From Butyrivibrio hungatei DSM 14810 (GTDB lineage Bacteria > Bacillota > Clostridia > Lachnospirales > Lachnospiraceae), in contig NZ_FRDH01000004.1 in NCBI RefSeq assembly GCF_900143205.1, forward strand, positions 151,319 through 215,318: a stretch of DNA of 64,000 bases, written 5' to 3'. Position 1 is the stretch's first letter. Every line of letters starts with the position of its first letter. The position numbers and the translations under genes are program-made. Positions 17,497 through 26,785 of the stretch are shown in pieces. The notes beneath the pieces are model-generated. The model was not told the DNA's origin. It saw only the letters and a list, made by a program, of their open reading frames with translations, and did not search any database.

Positions 17497-19347
17497 ATGC
17501 TGCTTGATCAGATAAATAAAACTGGAGATATAAAGAATATCCCTGCAAATAAATATCCTGAACTTGCTCAGGAAATCAGAGAGTTTTTGATAGACAACCT
17601 TTCAATCACAGGTGGACACTTAGCTTCAAACCTTGGAACGGTTGAACTTACAATGGCTCTCCATGTAGCTTTAGATCTTCCAGAAGACAAGATAATATGG
17701 GATGTAGGACACCAGTCATATACTCACAAGATACTTACTGGCAGAAAAGATAAGTTCAACACTCTTCGTCAGTATGGCGGAATCAGTGGTTTTCCAAAGA
17801 GATGTGAGAGCGATACAGACTGTTTTGATACAGGCCACAGCTCAACATCTATTTCTGCAGGCCTTGGAATGGTCAAGGCAAGAGATCTTCAGCAGGATGA
17901 TTACACAGTAGTATCTGTTATTGGTGACGGGTCTCTTACTGGCGGACTTGCTTATGAAGCTCTTAATAACGCAGCCAAATTGGAGACTAACTTTATCATC
18001 ATCTTAAATGATAACGAGATGTCTATTTCTGAGAGCGTAGGAGGTATGAACAAGTACCTTAACGGCGTTCGTACTGCAGAAGGGTACCTAAACCTCAAAG
18101 AGGACGTGTATGCTCAGCTTCGCAAGAATAAAAAAGCAGTTACTGGAATCAGAAGAGCCAAGAACAGCTTTAAGCAGCTCTTTGTCCCTGGAATGGTATT
18201 TGAAAACCTTGGAATAACATACCTTGGACCAGTTAATGGACATGATACAGCAGGCCTTATCAGAACCATCAAAGAGGCTAAGAAAGTCAAAAAGGCAGTT
18301 ATGATCCATGTCATGACCAAAAAAGGTAAGGGCTATGAGCCGGCAGAGAGACATCCTGCAAGATTCCATGGTACGGAGCCTTTCCTCATTGAGAATGGAC
18401 TTCCTAGAAATCCTAGGACTACTGCTAACTATCAGGATATCTTCAGTACAGTCATGTGTAAGCTCGGAGACAGGAACAGCAAGGTGGTAGCTATTACAGC
18501 GGCTATGGCTGATGGTACAGGTCTTAAGAGATTCAGAAATATGTACAAGGATAGATTTGTGGATGCAGGTATTGCTGAAGAGCATGCTGTTACTTTTGCA
18601 GCTGGTATGGCTGCAGGTGGATACAGACCAGTATTTGCAGTTTATTCATCCTTCCTTCAGAGAGCATATGACCAGATCATGGAGGATGTATGTCTTCAGA
18701 ATCTTCCTGTAGTCTTTGCTGTAGACAGGGCAGGACTTGTAGGAAGTGACGGCGAGACACATCAGGGTATATTTGATATATCATATCTTTCAACTATGCC
18801 AAATATGCACATAATGGCTCCAAAGAATAAATGGGAACTCTCAGATATGCTGAAGTTTGCGATTGAGTTTAACGGACCAACTGCCATCAGATATCCTAGA
18901 GGAAACGCCTATGATGGACTCAAGGAGTTCAGAGCACCGATAGAGATGGGCAAGTGCGAACCAATCTATGAGGAAAAAGACATCTGTCTTCTTGCTCTTG
19001 GCAGCATGGTCAAGATTGCCGAAGAAGTCAGAAATATCCTCAAAGAACAGGGACTTAAGTGCAGTCTTGTGAATGCAAGATTTGCTAAGCCTATAGATAC
19101 TGATTACATTCACATGGCAGCCAAGGACCACAAGCTCTTTGTAACAATGGAAGAGAACGTTGCCTGCGGTGGTTATGGTGAGAAAGTAAGAGCATATCTT
19201 GATGAGAACAAGATCGATGCTGGTATGCTTCAGATAGCTATTCCTGATCAGTTTGTAACTCATGGAAATGTAGACAAGCTCAGACAGGAACTTGGAATAG
19301 ATGCTAAGTCTATTGCAGATAGGATATTAAAAGAAATACACAGGTAA
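17497..19347 (+). CDS. dxs: 1-deoxy-D-xylulose-5-phosphate synthase
   Basis: DXS is the thiamine-diphosphate enzyme for the first step of the MEP isoprenoid pathway (pyruvate plus glyceraldehyde 3-phosphate). The thiamine motif is VIGDGSLTGGLAYEALNNA near residue 148. The N-terminal segment WDVGHQSYTHKILTGR and the C-terminal DAGIAEEHAVTFAAGMA (catalytic Glu) and DRAGLVGSDGETHQG are all present. At 616 residues it is complete. It starts 16 bases after ispA, and tlyA follows after 6 bases. Confidence 0.96.
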   Translation: MLLDQINKTGDIKNIPANKYPELAQEIREFLIDNLSITGGHLASNLGTVELTMALHVALDLPEDKIIWDVGHQSYTHKILTGRKDKFNTLRQYGGISGFPKRCESDTDCFDTGHSSTSISAGLGMVKARDLQQDDYTVVSVIGDGSLTGGLAYEALNNAAKLETNFIIILNDNEMSISESVGGMNKYLNGVRTAEGYLNLKEDVYAQLRKNKKAVTGIRRAKNSFKQLFVPGMVFENLGITYLGPVNGHDTAGLIRTIKEAKKVKKAVMIHVMTKKGKGYEPAERHPARFHGTEPFLIENGLPRNPRTTANYQDIFSTVMCKLGDRNSKVVAITAAMADGTGLKRFRNMYKDRFVDAGIAEEHAVTFAAGMAAGGYRPVFAVYSSFLQRAYDQIMEDVCLQNLPVVFAVDRAGLVGSDGETHQGIFDISYLSTMPNMHIMAPKNKWELSDMLKFAIEFNGPTAIRYPRGNAYDGLKEFRAPIEMGKCEPIYEEKDICLLALGSMVKIAEEVRNILKEQGLKCSLVNARFAKPIDTDYIHMAAKDHKLFVTMEENVACGGYGEKVRAYLDENKIDAGMLQIAIPDQFVTHGNVDKLRQELGIDAKSIADRILKEIHR

Positions 19348-19353
19348 TTTATT

Positions 19354-20253
19354 ATGGCAAAAGAAAAAGAGAGACTTGATGTTCTTCTCGTAAACAGAGG
19401 TCTTGCTACTTCAAGAGAAAAAGCAAAGGCCCTTATAATGTCTGGCGATGTCTTTGTAAATGGACAAAGAGAAGATAAGCCAGGGACTACTTTTGAAGAA
19501 GCTAAGATCACATCACTGGAAGTAAAGGGAGATACTCTTCCATACGTTAGCAGAGGTGGCCTTAAGCTTGAAAAGGCAGTTAACAACTTTGGATTTTCAC
19601 TTGATTCAAAGGTGTGTATGGATATAGGTGCTTCAACTGGCGGATTTACAGATTGTATGCTTCAAAATGGAGCTACAAAGGTATATTCAGTTGATGTAGG
19701 TCATGGACAGCTTGACTGGAAACTTAGAAGCGATGACAGAGTTGTCTGCATGGAAAAAACCAACTTTAGATATATGGTAAGAGCAGACATACAGGATGAC
19801 CTGGATTTTGCATCCTGCGATGTTTCTTTTATCTCACTTACCAAGATCCTGCTTCCTGCAAGAAATCTTCTTAAGGACGGCGGAGAAATGGTATGCCTTA
19901 TCAAGCCTCAGTTTGAAGCAGGAAGAGATAAGGTTGGTAAAAAAGGAGTAGTAAGAGATCCAAAGGTTCATGAAGAAGTTGTACACAGGATCATGGATTT
20001 CGTTGATATAGCTGGATTTGAGGTGCTTAACCTTGATTATTCACCTATCAAGGGACCAGAAGGAAACATAGAGTATCTGATCCACATTAGAAAGAATCCT
20101 GAGCTTAATGAAAAAGTTTCTGAGCTCACAGAGGCTGATGGTGAGAAGATATTAAAAGAGGTATGTGAAGCTGGAACAGGAATCTCACATACTAAAGAGA
20201 TGGAAAAGCTCATTGCAGAGACAGTAGACAGAGCCCACGGCAAACTTGATTAA
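19354..20253 (+). CDS. tlyA: TlyA-type rRNA 2'-O-methyltransferase
   Basis: TlyA methylates rRNA ribose positions (16S C1409 and 23S C1920 in mycobacteria) and was once called a hemolysin. An S4 RNA-binding domain fills residues 6-65 (RLDVLLVNRGLATSREKAKA). An FtsJ-like SAM domain begins with SRGGLKLEKA and CMDIGASTGGFTDCMLQNGA near residue 89. The catalytic region KPQFEAGRDKVGKKGVVRDP follows. The 299 residues are slightly longer than usual because of an acidic C-terminal tail. Position between dxs and nadK is conserved in Clostridia. Confidence 0.93.
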   Translation: MAKEKERLDVLLVNRGLATSREKAKALIMSGDVFVNGQREDKPGTTFEEAKITSLEVKGDTLPYVSRGGLKLEKAVNNFGFSLDSKVCMDIGASTGGFTDCMLQNGATKVYSVDVGHGQLDWKLRSDDRVVCMEKTNFRYMVRADIQDDLDFASCDVSFISLTKILLPARNLLKDGGEMVCLIKPQFEAGRDKVGKKGVVRDPKVHEEVVHRIMDFVDIAGFEVLNLDYSPIKGPEGNIEYLIHIRKNPELNEKVSELTEADGEKILKEVCEAGTGISHTKEMEKLIAETVDRAHGKLD

Positions 20254-20273
20254 AGCATTATTGGGGAATTTAG

Positions 20274-21116
20274 ATGGATAACTTTTGTATAGTTACTAAC
20301 AGAAACAAGGATATAAACCTTGAGATCACTAATTATATCAAGGGATATCTTGAAAAAAACGGAAAGAAATGTGTTATTGCTGAGAGTGAAAAGATCAGAG
20401 ATGACAAGCATACAGGAAAAGAGTTTAAGAGTGCTATTCCAAAAGATTCTGACCTTTGTATTGTCCTTGGCGGCGATGGCACAATGCTTCAGGCGGCAAG
20501 AAGTGCCGCTATCTATGACATCCCAATCATTGGTGTCAATTTAGGAACACTTGGATATCTTGCTGAAGTCGAAAAAAATGGGATCGACAATGCTCTCGAG
20601 CAGATCCTTGCCGGCAAGTACGAGATAGAGGATAGAATGATGCTTGATGGCAGTATGGGAGACAAGAAGGATTATTGTCTCAATGATATTGCTATTACAA
20701 GGTATTCATCTATTTCAGCAATAGATTACAATATTTACGTTAATGATCTTTTGCTCTGCACTTATCACGCAGATGGTATCATAGTTTCAACTCCTACCGG
20801 ATCAACAGGCTACAATATGTCAGCAGGCGGTCCTATCGTGGAGCCTTCAGCTAATATGATACTTATAACTCCAATATGTCCACATACTCTCAATTCAAGG
20901 AGCCTGGTGCTTTCATCAAAGACCAAGGTTGAAGTTGAGATTGGGTCCTTTAGAGACAACATCGGTCAAAAGGTTGTGGCCAGCTTTGATGGATGCGGTA
21001 TAATTGAAATGACAACAGGGGATAGGATCTCAATTCAGAGGTCCAATATGACAACCAGGATACTTAAGCTCAATAGGGTTAGCTTTTTACAGGTTCTTGG
21101 TGAAAAGTTCAGATAA
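20274..21116 (+). CDS. nadK: NAD kinase
   Basis: This enzyme makes NADP from NAD and ATP or polyphosphate. The 280-residue protein carries the GGDGTMLQAAR motif near residue 66, the VNLGTLGYLAEVE segment, the substrate loop DGIIVSTPTGSTGYNMSAGGPIVEPS at residues 170-195, and the family C-terminal RPFDG-like strand. Start ATG 20274 follows GGGG. It lies between tlyA and argR. Confidence 0.95.
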   Translation: MDNFCIVTNRNKDINLEITNYIKGYLEKNGKKCVIAESEKIRDDKHTGKEFKSAIPKDSDLCIVLGGDGTMLQAARSAAIYDIPIIGVNLGTLGYLAEVEKNGIDNALEQILAGKYEIEDRMMLDGSMGDKKDYCLNDIAITRYSSISAIDYNIYVNDLLLCTYHADGIIVSTPTGSTGYNMSAGGPIVEPSANMILITPICPHTLNSRSLVLSSKTKVEVEIGSFRDNIGQKVVASFDGCGIIEMTTGDRISIQRSNMTTRILKLNRVSFLQVLGEKFR

Positions 21117-21144
21117 TATTTGAATGTGAAGGGGATGGTTAGAA

Positions 21145-21600
21145 ATGAAGAAAAACAGACACGACAAGATCATCGAGATCATTGCGAGAAATGTTGTTGA
21201 GACACAGGAGCAGCTTGCAGCTCTTTTAAAGGACGCAGGCTATGATGTTACTCAGGCAACAGTTTCAAGAGATATAAGACAGATGAAGCTTACCAAGCAG
21301 GTAACTGAAGATGGTAAGTCAAAATATGTGTATACAACTGCAGATAGCGATGTAATGCAGGACAAATATGTCAGCGTTCTCAAGGCTGGATTTGTAAGCA
21401 TGGATCTGGCTCAGAATATATTAGTTATGAAGACAGTATCAGGTATGGCTATGGCCCTTGCTGCAGCCCTTGATGCACTTAATTTTCCACAGATCGTTGG
21501 ATGTATTGCTGGTGATGACACTATCATGATTGCCATCAAGACCAACGAAGAAGCAGTAGAGATCATGGAAGAGATCCAGCATCTCATGAATGAAGACTAA
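21145..21600 (+). CDS. argR: Arginine repressor ArgR/AhrC
   Basis: ArgR is an arginine-sensing hexameric DNA-binding regulator. The N-terminal winged helix (RHDKIIEIIARN, then TQATVSRDIRQMKLTKQ near residue 39) binds ARG boxes. The C-terminal half has the oligomerisation and arginine-binding segment with FPQIVGCIAGDDTIMIAIK, including the GDDT motif. The 151-residue length is usual. The place upstream of recN is widely conserved in Firmicutes and does not itself show arginine control of this operon. Confidence 0.95.
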   Translation: MKKNRHDKIIEIIARNVVETQEQLAALLKDAGYDVTQATVSRDIRQMKLTKQVTEDGKSKYVYTTADSDVMQDKYVSVLKAGFVSMDLAQNILVMKTVSGMAMALAAALDALNFPQIVGCIAGDDTIMIAIKTNEEAVEIMEEIQHLMNED

Positions 21601-21639
21601 ATAGACTTTGGCGGGGTCCTCTTTTAGAGGAGATGAAAA

Positions 21640-23331
21640 ATGTTATATAGTTTGCATGTAAAGAACCTGGCTCTTATAAAAGAGCAGGAGATCGAGTTTT
21701 CCAAGGGACTAAATATTCTTACCGGTGAAACAGGTGCTGGTAAATCAGTCATCATAGGTTCAGTCAATCTTGCTCTTGGTGGCAAGACAGATGCTGGTCT
21801 TATCAGGACCGGCGAAGAGTCAGCACTGGTGGAGCTTACTTTTGGGGAATTAAATGATCAGCAAAAAAAGTTCATAAAGGATATGGATATTGAACTTGAT
21901 GAGGATGGAACTGTAATCATCCAGCGCAAGATCATGCCTGGAAGAAGCGTGTCTAAGATCTGCGGCGAGACTGTTTCAGCTAGGCAGCTCAAAGATATTG
22001 CCAGCATTCTCATAAATATCCACGGACAAAATGATCATCAAGAGCTTCTTCACAAGAAAAAGCACATGGAGATTCTTGATGATTATTGTATGAATGAGCT
22101 AAAAACTCCGCTTCAGGAGCTTTCGCTTAGATATGAAGAGATGAGATCTCTTGAAAAAGAGCTTGAGGACATGAGCATGGATGAGTCTTCAAGGCTTAGA
22201 GAGCAGGAGCTTTTGGAGTTTGAAGTTAATGAGATAAATGATGCAAATGTAGTTCTTGGCGAAGACGAAGAGCTTGAGAGCAGATACCACAAGATGGTAA
22301 ACAGCAGAAAGATTTCTGAAGCAGCCTATGCAGCATCAGCCATGACTTCAGGTAATGACGGAGAAGATAGCGCATCTGACCTTATTGGCCGCGCTGTAAG
22401 GGAGCTGTCATCTGTTTCTAATTATGACAGCGATATAGAAGATCTTTTGTCCCAGTTATCAGACATAGAGAACCTCCTGACAGACTTTAATCATAGCTTG
22501 TCAGATTATGTCTCTGACCTTGAGTTTGATGACGAAGACTTTAGAAATACAGAAGACAGACTTAATACCTTAAATCATCTTAAGGACAAGTACGGCGGAA
22601 GCTTAGAAAAGGTTCTTGAGTACCTTGAGGAAAAGTCTAGTAGGCTTGAAGCTCTTTCAGACCTTGATGCTGTAAGAAGTAAGCTCACTAAGTCTTTGGA
22701 TGATAAGAGAAAAGAAGTTCTTTTACTATGTAAAAAAATCTCGGATATCAGGAAGAAGGGAGCAAGATCTCTTCAGGATAAGCTCACTGAGGCCCTTATT
22801 GACCTTAACTTCCTGGATGTGAGATTTGAAATAGAAATAAAGAGTGATGAAGATAAGATTTCTTCAAAGGGCTATGATGATGCACAGTTCATGATATCAA
22901 CAAACCCTGGTGAAGCCATGAGGCCACTTGATCAGATTGCCAGCGGTGGCGAGCTTTCAAGGATCATGCTTGCATTAAAGACTGTGGTTGCTGACAAGGA
23001 CGATATCAGCACTCTTATATTTGATGAGATTGATGCCGGAATCAGTGGCAGAACAGCCTGGAAGGTTTCCCAGAAGCTGGGCGAACTTTCAAAGGATCAT
23101 CAGATTATCTGCATCACGCATCTTCCACAGATTGCGGCTATGTCAGATACTCATTTCATGATTGAAAAGGGTCTTGATGATGGCAGAACAGTAACAAGCA
23201 TTTCAAAACTTGACGCAGATGCTTCTACAAGTGAGCTGGCTAGACTTCTTGGTGGCGAAGAGATCACTGATGCAGTTATCCAAAACGCACTTGAGATGCG
23301 CAAATTGGCAGAAGAGACAAAACGAGGATAA
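21640..23331 (+). CDS. recN: DNA repair protein RecN
   Basis: RecN is an SMC-like ATPase acting on double-strand breaks. The N-terminal half-domain has Walker A GETGAGKSVIIGSVNLAL near residue 29 and the Q-loop region IHGQNDHQELL. A coiled-coil middle spans roughly residues 150-385. The C-terminal half has the ABC signature ASGGELSRIMLALK and Walker B LIFDEIDAGISGRTA. At 563 residues it is complete. It is followed after 4 bases by the DUF1836 gene. Confidence 0.95.
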   Translation: MLYSLHVKNLALIKEQEIEFSKGLNILTGETGAGKSVIIGSVNLALGGKTDAGLIRTGEESALVELTFGELNDQQKKFIKDMDIELDEDGTVIIQRKIMPGRSVSKICGETVSARQLKDIASILINIHGQNDHQELLHKKKHMEILDDYCMNELKTPLQELSLRYEEMRSLEKELEDMSMDESSRLREQELLEFEVNEINDANVVLGEDEELESRYHKMVNSRKISEAAYAASAMTSGNDGEDSASDLIGRAVRELSSVSNYDSDIEDLLSQLSDIENLLTDFNHSLSDYVSDLEFDDEDFRNTEDRLNTLNHLKDKYGGSLEKVLEYLEEKSSRLEALSDLDAVRSKLTKSLDDKRKEVLLLCKKISDIRKKGARSLQDKLTEALIDLNFLDVRFEIEIKSDEDKISSKGYDDAQFMISTNPGEAMRPLDQIASGGELSRIMLALKTVVADKDDISTLIFDEIDAGISGRTAWKVSQKLGELSKDHQIICITHLPQIAAMSDTHFMIEKGLDDGRTVTSISKLDADASTSELARLLGGEEITDAVIQNALEMRKLAEETKRG

Positions 23332-23335
23332 AAAG

Positions 23336-23983
23336 ATGACTATCGACAATGATGATCTTATGAACAGCATAATTGCTTCTCTTGGAAGAATAGATACTAT
23401 TCCTCTTGATGAGATTCCAAATATTGATCTGTATATGGATCAGCTCACGACCTTCATGGATGAGAGACTCAAAAAGACTACAAGATATCCTGAAACTGAC
23501 AAGATCCTAACTAAGACCATGATCAATAACTATGCCAAGAATGATCTTTTACCACCTCCAGTGAGAAAGAAGTATTCTAAAGATCATCTTATTCTTTTGA
23601 TATTCATCTATTATCTTAAGAGTATTTTATCTATAAATGACATACAGACACTTATTGAACCTTTGAAAAACAGGTTCCACGTAAGTGATGACGAACTAAA
23701 TCTTAGTAAGATATATGAAACAGCCTTTGATCTTCAGAAGGAAGAACTTGAACCTGTTATAGAAGACCTTAAAAAGAAATATAAGAGAGCAGGCGAGACC
23801 TTCACAAACCTTGATATTACAGAGGATGAGAAAAAGAGAATGCAACTCTTTTCCTTCATAACTCTTTTATCCTATGATGTTTATGTTAAAAAGCTTCTCA
23901 TAGAGAAGATTCTTGATAACGTGACCAAAGAGGAGGACGAGGCGAAGGCAAAGAAAGATAAGAGCAAGGAAAAGAAGAAGTAA
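23336..23983 (+). CDS. DUF1836 family protein (MerR-like winged helix)
   Basis: This 215-residue protein begins at ATG 23336. The central part has TKTMINNYAKNDLLPPPVRK and KYSKDHLILLIFIYYLKSIL, which match the DUF1836 pattern and resemble a MerR-type DNA-binding helix pair (a helix-turn-helix followed by an N-Y-x-K-x-x-L-L-P-P strand). Its target and function are unknown. Its C-terminal end is Lys-rich. It overlaps the pcrA start as TAATG, so the two are coupled, and it may have a DNA-related or regulatory task. Confidence 0.75.
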   Translation: MTIDNDDLMNSIIASLGRIDTIPLDEIPNIDLYMDQLTTFMDERLKKTTRYPETDKILTKTMINNYAKNDLLPPPVRKKYSKDHLILLIFIYYLKSILSINDIQTLIEPLKNRFHVSDDELNLSKIYETAFDLQKEELEPVIEDLKKKYKRAGETFTNLDITEDEKKRMQLFSFITLLSYDVYVKKLLIEKILDNVTKEEDEAKAKKDKSKEKKK

Positions 23984-26424
23984 TGGGAATTTACGATACA
24001 CTTAATACGCAGCAGAAAAAAGCTGTTCTTCAGACTGATGGTCCGGTATTGATCCTGGCAGGAGCAGGTTCCGGTAAGACCAGAGTCCTCACTCACAGAG
24101 TTGCATATCTCATTGATGAATGCAACGTCAATCCATGGAATATAATGGCTATCACCTTTACTAACAAGGCAGCAGGTGAGATGCGTGAAAGAGTAGACAA
24201 GATCGTCGGCTTCGGAGCTGAGAGCATTTGGGTTTCAACCTTCCACTCCAGTTGCGTAAGGATCCTTAGAAGATACGCCGACAGACTTGGCTTCGATAAT
24301 AATTTTACAATCTACGATACTGATGATTCTAAGAGTTTGATGAAGGATATCTGTAAGAGATTTCAGCTTGAAACTACTCAGCTCAAGCTTCGCAATATCA
24401 TGGGCAGCATATCCAGATGTAAAGACAACCTGGTTTCTCCAGAAGAATACGCATTAAGTACAAATAATGAATATAACAAAGTCCGCATTTCCAAGGCATA
24501 CACAGAATATCAGAATGCCCTGAAAAAGAATAATGCCATGGACTTTGATGATCTTATCTTTAAGACTGTAGAGCTCTTTAAGACTAATCCTGATGTTCTT
24601 GAAGCTTATCAGGACAGATTTCGCTATATCATGGTGGATGAGTATCAGGATACCAATAATGCTCAGTTTGAACTCATCAGACTTCTTGCTGATAAGTACA
24701 GAAACCTCTGCGTTGTAGGTGATGATGACCAGAGTATCTACAGATTCAGGGGTGCTAACATCAGAAATATCCTTGATTTTGAGAAGGTATATCCTGATGC
24801 AACTGTAATAAAACTTGAGCAAAACTACCGCTCAACCCAGGAAATCCTTGATGCTGCCAATGCGGTCATCAGCAACAACTACGGCCGTAAGGACAAGGCT
24901 CTTTGGACAGATCAAAAGGATGGGGATAAGGTTAAACTCGTGGAGTTTGATACAGCTTACGATGAGGCAGAGTTCATTGCTTCTGACATTGGTAAGCTCA
25001 AGAGAAATGGCAAGCTTAGCTATAATGACGTGGCTGTTTTATACAGAACTAACGCCCAGTCCCGTCTTTTGGAAGAGCGTTTTGTAGTAGAGGGGATTCC
25101 TTACGATATAGTAGGCGGTACTAATTTCTATGCAAGGCGCGAGATAAAAGATCTTTTGGCATACCTTAAGACAATCGATAACGGTAGAGATGATATTGCT
25201 GTTAAAAGAATCATAAATGTGCCAAAGAGAGGCATTGGAGCCACAACTATCGAGTATGTTCAGAACTATGCTGATGAAAGACAGATAAGCTTTTATGATG
25301 CTCTTTGTGAGGCAGACCAGATCATGGCTGTTGGTAGAAGCGTAGGTAAGCTCAATGATTTTGTTACCATGATCAGAGCTTTCAGAACAAAGGCTAAGAG
25401 CTATTCTTTAGAAGAGCTTTTAAAGGATGTCATTGATGTTACAAACTATATGGAATTCCTTAAGACTCTTGATGAAGATGATGACTCTGGAGATAACGAT
25501 AGAGCAGCAAACGTAGACGAACTTATTTCCAAGATTGCAGCCTACGAGGAAAATGAAGAGGTAGAACAGCCTACTCTTTCCGGGTTCCTTGAGGAAGTTG
25601 CCTTGGTTGCTGATATAGACAGAATTGGCGAGGATAACGAAAAAGTTCTCCTTATGACACTTCATAGTGCCAAGGGCCTTGAGTTTGAGCACGTTTACCT
25701 TGCAGGTATGGAAGAGGGCGTGTTCCCATCATACATGACACTTCAGTGCGAGGATTCTGATCCTGAGGGCATTGAAGAGGAGAGAAGACTTGCTTATGTA
25801 GGAATCACAAGAGCAAAGAAGCATTTAACTCTTACTGCTGCAAGACGCAGAATGGTAAGAGGCGAGACCATGTACAACAGGCTCAGCCGCTTTGTTACTG
25901 AGATTCCTGACAATATGCTTGAAAATTCCAAACCTCAGAGTAAGCCAGCATTTCTTTTTGATGATGGCGAATCAATTGACGAGTATGAAGGCGTAGAGAG
26001 TACTTATGGAAAGTCCCGTAGAGACAGCTCTTTTGACGATTATGACGGACCAAGCCTTAAGTCATCTTATCAGAACAAGAACTTTGGAAGTAGCAGCGGC
26101 GTTTCACAGCTTTCCAATTCCTATAAGTTAAAGGCAAAGCCTGCTCCTAAAAAGCCAAGAGCAGTTCCACAGAGTAAGCCTTACATAGCTGGCGCAGCCA
26201 AGACACATACAAAGGGTACTCTTGCAGGTCTATCTAAGGGAATGCCAATGTCAGCATCCAAGCCTGATTACAATGTTGGAGATAAAGTATCACACATTAA
26301 ATACGGCGTAGGAGTAGTAACTTCTCTAGAAGAGGGACCACGTGACTACAAGGTTACAGTTAACTTCGACGACTGTGGTCAGAAGATCATGTATGCTGCT
26401 TTTGCAAAACTTAAGAAAGTGTGA
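23983..26424 (+). CDS. pcrA: ATP-dependent DNA helicase PcrA/UvrD
   Basis: PcrA is the superfamily 1 3'-5' helicase of nucleotide excision repair and rolling-circle replication. Visible motifs are Walker A AGAGSGKTRVLTHR near residue 27, motif II VDEYQDTN, motif III QSIYRFRGA, motif IV QNYRSTQ, motif V LMTLHSAKGLEF and motif VI VGITRAKKHL. The last part, after residue 640, is a Ser/Lys-rich linker ending in a Tudor-like domain (VGDKVSHIKYGVGVVTS) that binds RNA polymerase in relatives. The 813-residue length fits the family. Confidence 0.94.
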   Translation: MGIYDTLNTQQKKAVLQTDGPVLILAGAGSGKTRVLTHRVAYLIDECNVNPWNIMAITFTNKAAGEMRERVDKIVGFGAESIWVSTFHSSCVRILRRYADRLGFDNNFTIYDTDDSKSLMKDICKRFQLETTQLKLRNIMGSISRCKDNLVSPEEYALSTNNEYNKVRISKAYTEYQNALKKNNAMDFDDLIFKTVELFKTNPDVLEAYQDRFRYIMVDEYQDTNNAQFELIRLLADKYRNLCVVGDDDQSIYRFRGANIRNILDFEKVYPDATVIKLEQNYRSTQEILDAANAVISNNYGRKDKALWTDQKDGDKVKLVEFDTAYDEAEFIASDIGKLKRNGKLSYNDVAVLYRTNAQSRLLEERFVVEGIPYDIVGGTNFYARREIKDLLAYLKTIDNGRDDIAVKRIINVPKRGIGATTIEYVQNYADERQISFYDALCEADQIMAVGRSVGKLNDFVTMIRAFRTKAKSYSLEELLKDVIDVTNYMEFLKTLDEDDDSGDNDRAANVDELISKIAAYEENEEVEQPTLSGFLEEVALVADIDRIGEDNEKVLLMTLHSAKGLEFEHVYLAGMEEGVFPSYMTLQCEDSDPEGIEEERRLAYVGITRAKKHLTLTAARRRMVRGETMYNRLSRFVTEIPDNMLENSKPQSKPAFLFDDGESIDEYEGVESTYGKSRRDSSFDDYDGPSLKSSYQNKNFGSSSGVSQLSNSYKLKAKPAPKKPRAVPQSKPYIAGAAKTHTKGTLAGLSKGMPMSASKPDYNVGDKVSHIKYGVGVVTSLEEGPRDYKVTVNFDDCGQKIMYAAFAKLKKV

Positions 26425-26506
26425 AAAAATCCGGCATTCAATTACGTTTAATATTATATATGCTATACTTAATCTAGATTATTTATTCGAGAAAGGGGTT
26501 ACTAAG

Positions 26507-26773
26507 ATGGAAGTAAAATCAAAGATTGACGACATTATTGAACTTACAAGAATTAACGAACTTCTGGACAAGAGAGAGGCTGCAAACGCTAAGAAGCCTT
26601 CTAACGTGATCCTTTGGATTTTGGCTGTAATTGGATCTATTTCAGCTGTAGCAATCATTTCATACCTTGTATATCGCTACATGACACCAGCCTTTGAAGA
26701 TGATTATTATGATGATGATTTCGACGATTTCGAAGATGACTTCGATGACGAAGATTTTATCAGGGAAAGTTAA
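26507..26773 (+). CDS. Small single-pass membrane protein with acidic tail
   Basis: This 88-residue protein starts at ATG 26507, about 10 bases after GAAAGGGG. The N-terminal 36 residues are charged (IDDIIELTRINELLDKRE). One membrane helix follows (VILWILAVIGSISAVAIISY, residues 38-57). The tail is almost entirely Asp, Glu, Phe and Tyr. I do not recognise a named family with certainty. It lies between pcrA and rlmD with about 80 bases of A/T-rich DNA before it. Confidence 0.7.
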   Translation: MEVKSKIDDIIELTRINELLDKREAANAKKPSNVILWILAVIGSISAVAIISYLVYRYMTPAFEDDYYDDDFDDFEDDFDDEDFIRES

Positions 26774-26785
26774 GAATTAATTACC